Position numbers and translations under genes: made by a program. A stretch of DNA of 64,000 nucleotides. Source: an uncultured bacterium (GTDB lineage Bacteria; Actinomycetota; Coriobacteriia; Coriobacteriales; Coriobacteriaceae). The notes beneath the pieces were generated by a model. The model did not search any database and was not told where the DNA came from. It saw nothing but the letters and a program-made list of their open reading frames with translations. The stretch spans positions 1-64,000 of the forward strand of contig CAJMPY010000013.1 in NCBI GenBank assembly GCA_905215385.1. Direction: 5' to 3'. Positions 1 through 8,300 of the stretch are shown here, piece by piece. Each line of letters opens with the position of its first letter. Position 1 is the stretch's first letter.

Positions 1-55
1 AACCCTGGACCTTGGGATTAAGAGTCCCCTGCTCTACCAACTGAGCTAACGACCC
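1..55 (-). tRNA. tRNA-Lys (CTT), 3' part cut by window edge
   Basis: The minus strand reads as the 5' portion of a tRNA beginning GGGTCGTTAGCTC, with a CTT anticodon after T33. It is identical over its visible length to the complete copy about 45 bases away, so this is a tandem tRNA-Lys pair. The T arm and acceptor 3' side lie outside the window. Confidence 0.9.
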
Positions 56-98
56 AAAGCTAAAGTCCGTTGTGGCGGACTTTAGAGGAGATATCGTG

Positions 99-174
99 TG
101 GTGGGCCGTCAGGGGGTCGAACCCTGGACCTTGGGATTAAGAGTCCCCTGCTCTACCAACTGAGCTAACGACCC
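99..174 (-). tRNA. tRNA-Lys (CTT)
   Basis: This is a complete cloverleaf on the minus strand. The 7-bp acceptor pairs GGGTCGT with ACGGCCC (one G-T wobble), the D arm contains AGCTCAGTTGGTAGAGC, the anticodon is CTT, and the T arm is GGTTCGA. The CCA end is encoded (99-101). It is the second copy of a tandem pair. Confidence 0.95.
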
Positions 175-196
175 GATATCAACACGAAGCAAGAAC

Positions 197-274
197 TGGG
201 GTGGGTAAAGGGACTCGAACCCTCGACCTACGGGACCACAACCCGTCGCTCTAGCCAACTGAGCTACACCCACC
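197..274 (-). tRNA. tRNA-His (GTG)
   Basis: This is a complete minus-strand cloverleaf with a GTG anticodon. The D arm (AGCTCAGTTGG) and T arm (GGTTCGAGTCC) are intact. The 5' end carries the extra G typical of tRNA-His, opposite a C discriminator. CCA is encoded at 197-199. It lies 22 bases upstream of tRNA-Lys on the same strand, so the three tRNAs may be one transcript. Confidence 0.95.
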
Positions 275-439
275 GTGTCCTGTGCGCTTCGCGCTCGACT
301 ATTATTGCAAGGAACGCCACGCGATGCAAGCCCCAATTTTCAAGAATTTTGAAAAGAGTTTTTCAAGCGCGTTTCGAGCAATTCCCACCGGTTTCATAGG
401 AGTAAACTTGCCCCACTGCAAATGCTCGAAAGGACCGGC

Positions 440-1621
440 ATGAAAGAACTCTCCAACCGTACGGCAACGTTTACCGATTCGGTCATCCGCCGCATGACAC
501 GCATCTCCAATAAGTACGGCGCTGTCAATCTCTCGCAGGGCTTCCCCGACTTCGATCCCCCGGCGCAGCTGCTCAATAGCCTGAGCACCATCGCCGCCGA
601 CCCCAAGCCGCTTTACCACCAGTACTCCATCACCTGGGGCTCCCAGGCCATGCGCGAGGCGCTCGCCGCCAAGCAGGAGCACTTTATGGGCATGCCGGTG
701 AACCCCAACGAGAATATCGTAGTCACTTGCGGCTCCACCGAGGCCATGATGGCCGCCATGATGACGGTCACGAACCCCGGCGACAAGGTCGTCATTTTCT
801 CGCCGTTCTACGAAAACTACGGCGCCGACACGATCCTTTCGGGCGCCGAGCCCATCTACGTGCCGCTCAACCCGCCCACATTCGACTTTGACCGCGAGAC
901 GCTCGAGGCAGCCTTCCGCGACAACGATCCCAAGGCGATCGTCCTGTGCAACCCGTCCAACCCCTGCGGCAAGGTCTTTACCCGCGAGGAGCTCACCTTT
1001 ATCGCCGACCTCTGCAAAAAGTACGACGCCTACTGCATCACCGACGAAGTCTACGAACACATCGTCTACGCGCCCCACGAGCACGTGTACATGGCCACGC
1101 TGCCCGGCATGTTTGAGCGCACCATCAGCTGCAGCTCACTGTCTAAGACGTACTCCATCACCGGCTGGCGTCTGGGCTACACCATTGCCCCAGCCCAGAT
1201 CACCGAGCGCATCAAGAAGGTCCACGACTTCCTCACCGTAGGCGCCGCCGCTCCCCTGCAGGAAGCCGTCGTCACCGCCCTCAACTTCGACGACAGCTAT
1301 TACCAGGAGGTCCTCGACCTCTACACCGCCAAGCGCGACCTGTTCTGTCAGGGACTCGACAGCATCGGCCTTACGCACAACGTGCCGCAGGGCGCCTACT
1401 ACGTGATGATGGATATCTCGGAGTTTGGCTATGACAGCGACCTCGACTTCTGCGAGGATTTGGCCTCCAAGGTGGGCGTGGGCGCCGTTCCGGGCTCGAG
1501 CTTCTTCCGCGAGCCCGTCAACCATCTGATTCGTTTCCACTTTGCCAAGCGAGACGAGACGCTCAACGCTGCGCTTGAGAACCTCAAGTCGCTACGTGAT
1601 AAAATCAACCCGCGCGGGTAA
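440..1621 (+). CDS. PLP-dependent aminotransferase, class I/II
   Basis: This is a cytosolic fold-type I aminotransferase of about 393 residues, a usual family length. The N-terminus carries the LSQGFPDFDPP substrate-lid motif. The middle has NPSNPCGK and the PLP-binding lysine sits in SSLSKTYSITGWRLG (about K236). These motifs place it with aspartate and aromatic aminotransferases and kynurenine-aminotransferase-like enzymes; substrate cannot be settled from the sequence. I chose the ATG at 440 because AAGGA lies just upstream; an in-frame ATG at 422 would add six residues without a good ribosome-binding site. The gene is monocistronic, with a terminator hairpin right after the stop. Confidence 0.88.
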   Translation: MKELSNRTATFTDSVIRRMTRISNKYGAVNLSQGFPDFDPPAQLLNSLSTIAADPKPLYHQYSITWGSQAMREALAAKQEHFMGMPVNPNENIVVTCGSTEAMMAAMMTVTNPGDKVVIFSPFYENYGADTILSGAEPIYVPLNPPTFDFDRETLEAAFRDNDPKAIVLCNPSNPCGKVFTREELTFIADLCKKYDAYCITDEVYEHIVYAPHEHVYMATLPGMFERTISCSSLSKTYSITGWRLGYTIAPAQITERIKKVHDFLTVGAAAPLQEAVVTALNFDDSYYQEVLDLYTAKRDLFCQGLDSIGLTHNVPQGAYYVMMDISEFGYDSDLDFCEDLASKVGVGAVPGSSFFREPVNHLIRFHFAKRDETLNAALENLKSLRDKINPRG

Positions 1622-1647
1622 GGACGGCCCGGCAACTAAAGTAACCA

Positions 1648-1688
1648 AAGAAGCCCCGCATCGCCCGCCGCGTTGCGAGGCTTCTTTT
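1648..1688 (+). terminator. Rho-independent terminator after the aminotransferase
   Basis: An imperfect GC-rich hairpin (AAAGAAGCC...GGCTTCTTT) is followed by a T-rich tract and lies 27 bases past the aminotransferase stop. Confidence 0.75.
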
Positions 1689-1762
1689 TATAGCGCTTTC
1701 TTAAATGGTTTAGAGCGCTATATTTTAGTCACGGAGCAACTCATCCCGGAGAGAGGAATACT

Positions 1763-2653
1763 ATGGCAGAGCAGCAGCTTATCGGAGCGCTCGAGGCCGG
1801 CGGCACCAAGATGGTCTGCGCCACGGGCTATGCGGACAGCACGGTCCTGGAGCGTGAGCAGATCGCGACCACGACTCCGCAGGAGACCGTCGAGGCCGTC
1901 AACGCATGACTTGCCGACAAGGGCATCGCCGCGCTGGGCATCGGCGCCTTTGGCCCCACCGCAGTCAACCCTGCCTCGCCCCAATACGGCAAGATCCTGG
2001 AGACGCCCAAAACGGCATGGCGCTACTTCGACCTGCTGGGCACCATCCAAAACGAGCTCAATATTCCCTGCGGCTACGACACCGACGTCAACGTCGCCTG
2101 CCTGGGCGAAGTCACCTTTGGTTGCGCCCAGGGCCTCACTGACGTGGTGTATCTGACCATCGGTACCGGCGTGGGCGCTGGCGTGCTCTCGGGCGGTAAG
2201 CTCGTGCACGGCATGATGCATCCCGAGGCTGGCCACATCCTGGTCACGCGCGACCCGCGCGACACCATTGGCGAGCACAGCGCCTGCCCCTTCCATGACA
2301 ACTGCCTCGAAGGCCTCATCGCCGGCCCCGGCGTTAGAAAGCGCTGGGATGGCAAGAGCGCCGGAGACATGGCTGATGACCCGGAAGCCATGGACCTGCT
2401 CGCCGGCTATCTGGCACAGGCACTCATGACCTACACGCTGTGCTACGCGCCGCAAAAGATCATCATCGGCGGCGGCGTGGCCGACCACACTCCCATCGTG
2501 CCGCTCGCACGCAAAAAGTGTGCCGAGATGCTCAACGGCTATATCGTCACGACCGAGGTCAACGACATCAATAACTACATCGTCAACAACAGCCTCGAGG
2601 GCAAGCAGGGCGTTATGGGCTGCCTGGCCCTGGGCGCACAGGCGCTTCAGTAG
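1763..2653 (+). pseudogene. ROK-family fructokinase with in-frame TGA at codon 49
   Basis: Read through one stop, this frame encodes a 296-codon ROK sugar kinase of fructokinase type. It has an N-terminal GALEAGGTKMVCA ATP-binding motif, GAFGPTAVNP, a TIGTGVGAGVL phosphate loop and the zinc-binding CPFHDNCLEGLIAGP signature. Codon 49 is TGA at 1907-1909, inside a helix (VNA-stop-LADKGIAALGIG) where a tryptophan TGG would fit. The rest is undamaged, so the change is either a recent nonsense mutation, a sequencing error, or a readthrough site. A restart at ATG 2144 would drop the first 127 residues, including the first ATP motif. A GAGAGGA ribosome-binding site precedes ATG 1763. Confidence 0.85.
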
Positions 2654-2735
2654 CAGATGAACCCACAGGGCGTGGCGCGCCCGGCAAATCCGACCTACGA
2701 AACGACGCCACCACGCCTCATATAAGCCCTCAAAT

Positions 2736-2782
2736 AAAAAAGGCCGCCTAGGACCAAACAATACGTCCTAGGCGGCCTTTTT
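2736..2782. terminator. Bidirectional terminator between convergent genes
   Basis: A perfect 18-bp stem (AAAAAGGCCGCCTAGGAC and its complement) has A/T tracts on both sides. It serves the fructokinase on the plus strand and the VanZ-like gene on the minus strand, whose stop codon lies inside it. Confidence 0.92.
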
Positions 2783-3217
2783 GGCGCACATCAGCGACCG
2801 TAAGAGATATCGGAGCACAACGCCCGTTGCCGCTCCACAGCAGTCGATCATCACATCGGTGATCATGCCGGCGCGTCCCGGCACAAAGAGCTGAATCGTC
2901 TCGTCAATCGAAGGAATCAGCAGCAGGAACACCGCCGTAGGCAGCAGCACGTCAAAGGTGCGCCGGCCCTCAAAATCAAAGGCGTGCGTTGCCAGAATGC
3001 CGAGCACCATATACTCGGAAAAATGCGCGCACTTGCGAACAACAAAGTTGGTCACCCATTCATATGGAAGTCCCACGCCGTGCAGGAAACCGCGGATAGC
3101 TTCCATGACCGTTAGGCTCAGTGAGCCCGACCCCGAGCCGGGAACCAGCGAATTGCCCCAGATCAAGAGCGCCATCAGGCAGGTTACGACCGCCCATTTT
3201 CGATTGATCTTAACCAT
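2768..3217 (-). CDS. VanZ-like family membrane protein
   Basis: This is a membrane protein of about 149 residues with four hydrophobic segments. The VanZ-like signatures are visible: RKCAHFSEYMVLGIL in the middle and DETIQLFVPGRAGMITDVMID near the C-terminus. VanZ family members are integral membrane proteins; some lower teicoplanin susceptibility, but most have no assigned role. The ATG at 3217 is 7 bases past the stop of the upstream gene, and a GGAGG ribosome-binding site lies within that gene's last codons, so the two are probably co-transcribed and translationally coupled. A GTG at 3238 is also in frame but would place that GGAGG inside the coding region. Confidence 0.85.
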   Translation of the reverse strand: MVKINRKWAVVTCLMALLIWGNSLVPGSGSGSLSLTVMEAIRGFLHGVGLPYEWVTNFVVRKCAHFSEYMVLGILATHAFDFEGRRTFDVLLPTAVFLLLIPSIDETIQLFVPGRAGMITDVMIDCCGAATGVVLRYLLRSLMCAKKAA

Positions 3218-3224
3218 GCAGAAG

Positions 3225-4625
3225 TTATGCCTCCGCACGGAGCGGCGCGAAGCTGGCGGTACCGCCCTCGATAACGCTCAGATAAGCACGGCCCGTACGC
3301 TTGGCGGTAGAGGACTGAAGACGCTCGATCTCTTCCTCGAGGATCTGATTGACGCGCTCGTGACGACGATTTTCCATAATGCCGGCGGCAATAGCCTCGG
3401 CCCGCTCGATGCTCTCACGCGAGATACGGGCAGTATCCTCGGGGAACACAGCGCTGTGACGGCCGACATAGGCGGGGGCAGCAGGCTGAGGGGCAGCGAC
3501 GGGAGCGGGGGCTGAAACAGGAGCAGGCTCGTCAATCTCATCCAGAATCGCGGTGGCGGCGGCCCACATACCCTCGTGGCCCGAGTAATCGGCCATGGGG
3601 ACATCAGCCTCGAGCGAGGCATCCGGAAGGTCGCCGGTGTCGATGCGATCTTGGGCATCAATCGATGCGGTGATGGCTGCAGGCTCATCGAGGTCATCGA
3701 GATCGATGCCCGCGGCACCGGAGATGATAGGCATGCTGGCGAGGTTTGCATTGTACGGCGCAGCCTCAGCCGCCTGCTGCTGGGCAGGAGCGCCCCAAAG
3801 CGAGCTTTCGGCGGCACGGCGGGCGGCAACAGCCTCCTCGTCCGCGGTCATGGGTTCATCAACGTACGAATTATCGGCAGAAGCGTTCGCGTCCGCCGAG
3901 GTAGCGCTGTAGGCGTTATTGACCGCCGCATTGGCAACGAGTGCCACGAAAGCCGCCGTGCTGCCCGCAGGGGCGGCCTGGGAGCCCGACACGGCGCGTG
4001 CCGCGGCGGCGATATCATCGCGATTGAAGGAGCCGGTCTGCCCGCCGTTGGTGAGCTCGTCGATGGCGACTTGATAGACGTCGCGCGAGCGTGCAGGGTC
4101 GCAGCTCACCGGCGAATCGTCGTCGAGCATGCTGTCGATCATGGACCAAGCCTCGGCCTCGTCCATAGCATCTGCGGCTCGAGCGATGGTAGGGACACCA
4201 TCATCGGCATGACGGCGCTGGAACGCACCAGTCAGGCCGGAAAGGAATGCCGAGGTAGACTGCTCCGACTGAGCCTGAGAAGCAGAAGCCGCAGCGTACG
4301 GAATCGCATCCTGCTGCTGAGCTGGAATCGAGGCGGTCTTGAACTCGCTTTGATGCTGATTGAGATTGGCGGCACCGCCCATGGCATCGGGCTGGAACAG
4401 ACGCTCTTCACGCTGCGCACGATACTCGGAGATACCCAGCGAGGCGGCATAGATACCCACGCCCGCCACCGCGCCCACGGCGAAGGGAACTGCACCCGCC
4501 ACGACCGTCTCGTTCACCGACGAAAACGGCAGCGTCGCGGCATACATAACCACGGGAGCGGCAAGGCCGATCCCGCACGAAAGTCCGGCAAGGACTGCTC
4601 GTTGTGTTGCATCAGAAGAAGCCAT
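3225..4625 (-). CDS. Membrane-anchored low-complexity protein of unknown function
   Basis: I do not recognise this protein of about 466 residues. Two hydrophobic helices occupy roughly residues 10-60 (AVLAGLSCGIGLAAPVVMYAA and AGAVPFAVGAVAGVGIYAA). A long, acidic, Ala/Pro/Gln-rich and probably disordered cytoplasmic region follows, including a Pro/Ala stretch (PAPVSAPAPVAAPQP). The C-terminal 80 residues look helical (RISRESIERAEAIAAGIMENRRHERVNQ, cut here), with a coiled-coil-like run. A GGGGAG ribosome-binding site precedes ATG 4625. It lies upstream of the VanZ-like gene in the same transcript. It is plausibly a cell-envelope or scaffolding protein, but no function can be assigned. Confidence 0.8.
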   Translation of the reverse strand: MASSDATQRAVLAGLSCGIGLAAPVVMYAATLPFSSVNETVVAGAVPFAVGAVAGVGIYAASLGISEYRAQREERLFQPDAMGGAANLNQHQSEFKTASIPAQQQDAIPYAAASASQAQSEQSTSAFLSGLTGAFQRRHADDGVPTIARAADAMDEAEAWSMIDSMLDDDSPVSCDPARSRDVYQVAIDELTNGGQTGSFNRDDIAAAARAVSGSQAAPAGSTAAFVALVANAAVNNAYSATSADANASADNSYVDEPMTADEEAVAARRAAESSLWGAPAQQQAAEAAPYNANLASMPIISGAAGIDLDDLDEPAAITASIDAQDRIDTGDLPDASLEADVPMADYSGHEGMWAAATAILDEIDEPAPVSAPAPVAAPQPAAPAYVGRHSAVFPEDTARISRESIERAEAIAAGIMENRRHERVNQILEEEIERLQSSTAKRTGRAYLSVIEGGTASFAPLRAEA

Positions 4626-4870
4626 GAGCTCTCCCCATCTTCCAGCACCCAAATCGCATCATTCAGTTGGCTGCGCGAGAGAAGATGAAGCGGGGCTATG
4701 CCCCAAAGCAACGGTATATGGTTCGTTTCATCTGCGTTTTCCGTCGCGAAGCTTAAAAGTTATTATGCGAAACCGTCCTGTCGATTGCAAGTGACGATGT
4801 CGGATTGAAACGGGAAACCTGCTGCTCGTCGGTCTTACGGTCAAAAATAAGCGCGGAGCGGCGCTATAGA

Positions 4871-4901
4871 AAAGGGCCGAGGCTCAAAGCCCCGACCCTT
4901 T
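4871..4901 (-). terminator. Terminator after rho
   Basis: The hairpin AAAGGG-CGxGGC / GCCxCG-CCCTTT is followed by a short T tract on the minus strand, 38 bases past the rho stop. Confidence 0.75.
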
Positions 4902-4938
4902 ATCGCATTGATGACTATCGCTGCGCGTGGATGACAAC

Positions 4939-7512
4939 CTAGAACGTCTGCTCGTAGTCGCTGTGTTTTTTGGCCGAACGCACCAGGAACTCCTGGTTGG
5001 TGTTGGTGCCCTTAAGACCCTTGATAAACGATGCGGCTGCGCGCTCGGTGTTGTTCATGCCGGCAAGAATGCGACGCAGACCAAAGACAAACGGACGCAT
5101 CTGCTCGTCGACCAACAGGTCCTCGTTACGCGTACCGGAGGCAACGGGGTCGATAGCCGGGAAGATGCGGCGGTCGGCCAGGTCGCGGTCGAGCTTAAGC
5201 TCCATGTTGCCGGTGCCCTTGAACTCCTCAAAGATGACTTCGTCCATCTTGGAACCGGTGTCGATGAGGGCAGAGGCCAGGATGGTAAGCGAGCCACCGT
5301 TCTCGATATTGCGGGCTGCACCCAGGAAGCGCTTGGGCGGATATAGGGCCGCCGAATCGACGCCGCCCGAAAGGATGCGGCCCGAGGCGGGCGCCGCCAA
5401 GTTGTAGGCGCGGGCGAGGCGCGTGATGGAGTCGAGCACCACCACGACGTCGCCACCCAGCTCTACGATGCGCTTGGCGCGCTCGATGACGAGCTCTGCC
5501 ACGCGGGTGTGGTTGTCGGCAGGCATATCGAAGGTCGACGCCACAACCTCGCCCTTGATGGAACGCTGCATATCGGTGACCTCTTCGGGGCGCTCGTCGA
5601 CGAGCAGGCAGATGAGGTGCACCTCGGGGTTGTTAATCGAGATAGACTGGCAGATCTTCTTGAGGATCGTGGTCTTGCCGGCCTTGGGCGGGGACACGAT
5701 CAGGCCGCGCTGGCCCTTGCCGATCGGTGACACGATGTCGATGGCGCGACCGGTAATGGAGTCCTTGCCGTGCTCCATGCGCAGCGGCTCGTTGGGATAG
5801 ACCGGGGTGAGGTCACCAAACTTGGGGCGGTTGCGAATCTGCTCGGGGTCCAGACCGTTGACGGTCGTGATTTTGGCGAGGCCGGCGCGCTTGTCGCCGC
5901 CACGCGAGGGGCGCAGCGAGCCCTCGATGACGTCGCCCGTGCGCAGGCGCGCGGAGCGGATGAGGTAGGCGGGCACGAAGGCGTCGTCGTTGGACTTCAT
6001 GTAGCCATGGGCATGGATGATGCCGGAGCTGTCCGGGCGAATCTGCAGGATGCCCTTGATGTCGCGGAAGCCCTCGGCCTTCGCGGCGGTGACGTAGATC
6101 TCCTCGACGAGCTCGGCTTTCTTCTTGCCGGTGGTCTCGATCTCGAACTCCTTGGCCTTCTCGCGCAGTTCGGCGACCTTCATGGCAGCGAGCTCCTCAC
6201 GCGAAAGCGTGGGCTCGGTGGGGGCGGCGTTACGCTCCTTGTTGCGCTGTTTGCGATCGCGCTGGCGGTTGCGACGGTCGTTGTTGCGCTCGTCCTTGCG
6301 CTCGTTGCGCTCCTCGTTGCGCTTGTGCTGGCGACGGTTGGGGCGAGCGTTGTCATCGGCCTCAGCGGGCGCGGCGCCATCGGTTGCGGCGGCGTCGGCA
6401 TTGGCCGCAGCGGCGTCATTGGCCTCGGCGCCGGAATCGACCTGCGCTTCGACATCAGCCTGCTGCTCGGACGCCTTGGCCTTAGCGGACTTCTTACGAC
6501 CGCGCTTGGGCTTCTCGGACGCAGGCTGTTCGACGTCCTGGGGCTCGGCGGCATCAGTCGATGCATCGGCGGTCGTCTCGGCGGAATCCTCGAACGAACC
6601 CTTCTTGGCAGCCTTAGCCTTGGACGTGCGCTTAGCAGCAGTGCGACGGCTGCGACCGGGACGGACGTCGGCGGGCTCGGCATCGGCAGAAACGGCCTCG
6701 GAAGTCGTGGCATCCTGGACGGGTGCATCGGCAGCAGTTGAGGACTTGGCAGTCGCCGCAGCATCCCGAGCGGCAGCGGCTGCGGCTGCGGCCTTCTCGG
6801 CCTCGACAAAGGCCTTGGGCTTGCGACCGCGACGGTGCGGGCGCAAAGCCGGATCGACAACGGGAACTTCGCTGGCCTCGACAGGCGCAGCGGGCTCAAC
6901 AGGCGATGTGCCCTCCCCTGCCGCGGAACGGACCGAAGCCTCAGTGGGCTCGGGGGTTACCTGTTCAGCAACCTGCTCGGCCTTAGCAGCCGTGCGACGG
7001 CGTGTGCGCGGTGCCGGCTTCTCGGTCGGCTGGTCGGCGGCAAGAACCTCGGTGGCGGCAGGAGTCTCGAGTACAGACGGAGCTGCAAGCTCGGTCAGAG
7101 CCGCGGCCTCGCGCTCGGCAGCACGACGGCGGGCGCGCACCACCTGAGCCTCGCTAATCTGCGCCAACGCACGTGCCTGCGCGACCTCATCGGAAATCGG
7201 CGCCGAAGAGTCAGCTGCAACGGTGCGCTTGGCGCGCGTCGTGCGCGTGGTACGGCGCTTGGGCTTGGTGGCCTCCTCGCCGTCAGTGGCAGGCTTGGTC
7301 GTGCGGCGCGTACGCTTGGGCTTTGCCGGAGCAGCCTCCTCACCAGTTGCAGGCACGGCCTTCTCAGCCGCCACAGGCATAGGCGTCGAAGCAGCCTTAG
7401 GCGTCTCAGGAGCCGAGGCTTGCGCGGACGCCGCGACCTGGTCCGACGCAACCGGTGCAGCGGGAGCGGTTTGCGTCGTCGTTATTTCGTTTTCTTGCTG
7501 TTGATCAGACAC
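4939..7512 (-). CDS. rho: Transcription termination factor Rho with long N-terminal extension
   Basis: Rho is the hexameric RNA-dependent ATPase that ends transcription at unstructured C-rich sites. The last ~425 residues are a full Rho core. They comprise a SAP-like helical segment (LSREELAAMKVAELREKAK, about 435-455), the cold-shock RNA-binding domain (GIIHAHGYMKS, about 500), Walker A PPKAGKTTILKK (about 607), VLLVDERPEEVTDM-like and DSITRLARAYN motifs. The first ~430 residues are low-complexity Ala/Glu/Lys/Arg with repeated KPKRxRRT and KRGRKKSAKAK blocks and an Arg/Asn-rich stretch just before the core. Actinobacterial Rho proteins often carry such inserts, which add RNA binding. The start is GTG at 7512, with only a weak ribosome-binding site. 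Total 857 residues against about 420 in E. coli. Confidence 0.97.
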   Translation of the reverse strand: MSDQQQENEITTTQTAPAAPVASDQVAASAQASAPETPKAASTPMPVAAEKAVPATGEEAAPAKPKRTRRTTKPATDGEEATKPKRRTTRTTRAKRTVAADSSAPISDEVAQARALAQISEAQVVRARRRAAEREAAALTELAAPSVLETPAATEVLAADQPTEKPAPRTRRRTAAKAEQVAEQVTPEPTEASVRSAAGEGTSPVEPAAPVEASEVPVVDPALRPHRRGRKPKAFVEAEKAAAAAAAARDAAATAKSSTAADAPVQDATTSEAVSADAEPADVRPGRSRRTAAKRTSKAKAAKKGSFEDSAETTADASTDAAEPQDVEQPASEKPKRGRKKSAKAKASEQQADVEAQVDSGAEANDAAAANADAAATDGAAPAEADDNARPNRRQHKRNEERNERKDERNNDRRNRQRDRKQRNKERNAAPTEPTLSREELAAMKVAELREKAKEFEIETTGKKKAELVEEIYVTAAKAEGFRDIKGILQIRPDSSGIIHAHGYMKSNDDAFVPAYLIRSARLRTGDVIEGSLRPSRGGDKRAGLAKITTVNGLDPEQIRNRPKFGDLTPVYPNEPLRMEHGKDSITGRAIDIVSPIGKGQRGLIVSPPKAGKTTILKKICQSISINNPEVHLICLLVDERPEEVTDMQRSIKGEVVASTFDMPADNHTRVAELVIERAKRIVELGGDVVVVLDSITRLARAYNLAAPASGRILSGGVDSAALYPPKRFLGAARNIENGGSLTILASALIDTGSKMDEVIFEEFKGTGNMELKLDRDLADRRIFPAIDPVASGTRNEDLLVDEQMRPFVFGLRRILAGMNNTERAAASFIKGLKGTNTNQEFLVRSAKKHSDYEQTF

Positions 7513-7690
7513 AGTGTTTGCTCAACTTTCTTTTCAAGCCCTGTGATCACATGCTCCCTGCATAAACCTTCAGGGCGGCTAAACAGTCTAGTTCCGTTCA
7601 AAACGACGGACATCATTGATCTGTATCGAGATGATTGCGTCATATACGCAGCGTTAGTGTAACACAACCGCAACCACCTGCAACTTAGTC

Positions 7691-7729
7691 ATTGGACGTT
7701 CTTAAACGCCCAGTCATCAGGGACACTCC
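7691..7729. repeat. Dispersed intergenic repeat, first copy
   Basis: The segment carries the block CGTTCTTAAACG followed by an AGTC motif and GGGACACTC. A similar block occurs at 29,094-29,133, so it belongs to a dispersed family. Confidence 0.6.
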
Positions 7730-7807
7730 TCCTCAAAAGCGCCTTGAAATGTCGCGCCAGAGGAGTGAAGCCGTGGCACCCGGAATAGCCGCGCCACAAA
7801 TCGCGCC

Positions 7808-7937
7808 CATCTACTACGTTTGCACCCGAGCCCCTGACCATACCGTTGTTTTTTCAAAAACAACGAGTCTGCTACCTGCGGTTTTAATATCGTACTTTTC
7901 GGCATGGTTCGGGATATGCGTCCAAACGTAGGAGATG
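7808..7937. repeat. ACCTGCGG-loop element, copy A
   Basis: This is an imperfect long inverted repeat: CATCTxCTACGTTTG at the left end pairs with CAAACGTAGxAGATG at the right end. Inside is a conserved inner stem-loop, AAAC ... ACCTGCGG-TTT (ACCTGCGG at 7874-7881), shared with three other copies in the window that have other arm sequences. It may be a structured RNA or a non-autonomous mobile element. No coding potential is convincing. Confidence 0.65.
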
Positions 7938-8027
7938 AGCCCAATTCGTGGCGGACGGTATCCCGCCACCCCTCCGCGAGACAAAAATGATCCATTTTCC
8001 TCCGTCCCCAAGGGACAATTTTCAAAA

Positions 8028-8171
8028 CTACGCCGGATTACGGGGCCAGAATGCTGCAAGCCAACCATGCCCTGCATTTTCTAGAAACAATAAGCCATCT
8101 ACCTGCGGGTTTAATTTTGCCATTGGCACCATGGTCGCCAGTTGGCGATTCAGCCCCGTAAACCGGTATAG
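8028..8171. repeat. ACCTGCGG-loop element, copy B
   Basis: The outer arms CCGGxTTACGGGGC (left, from 8033) and GCCCCGTAAxCCGG (right, to 8166) pair, and the ACCTGCGG core lies at 8101-8108. It sits about 90 bases from copy A in the same 790-base gap between rho and argS. Its arms differ entirely in sequence from those of copy A. Confidence 0.65.
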
Positions 8172-8221
8172 TTGCGATTTGGTAGCATTTCCCAGCAAAC
8201 CAAATAGTCTCACCAAACGCA

Positions 8222-8255
8222 AAAAGCCCGACCTCCATATGGGAGATCGGACTTT
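8222..8255 (-). terminator. Terminator after argS
   Basis: On the minus strand a hairpin (AAAGTCCGATCTCCC / GGAGGTCGGGCTTT) ends in a T tract, about 45 bases past the argS stop. Confidence 0.8.
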
Positions 8256-8300
8256 CAAGGCTCAGTTAAACCAAACCTGCGCGGTCAAATGACCCGTAGC

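Noticed and set aside
302..1084. Long minus-strand reading frame opposite the aminotransferase
   Set aside because: It mirrors the codon bias of the plus-strand gene, has no ribosome-binding site and no recognisable motif.
1718..2761. 347-residue minus-strand frame opposite the fructokinase
   Set aside because: It is a shadow of a high-GC gene; the ROK motifs on the plus strand are unmistakable.
7717..8258. Small frames in the rho-argS gap as genes
   Set aside because: They overlap the inverted-repeat elements, lack ribosome-binding sites and show no protein-like composition.
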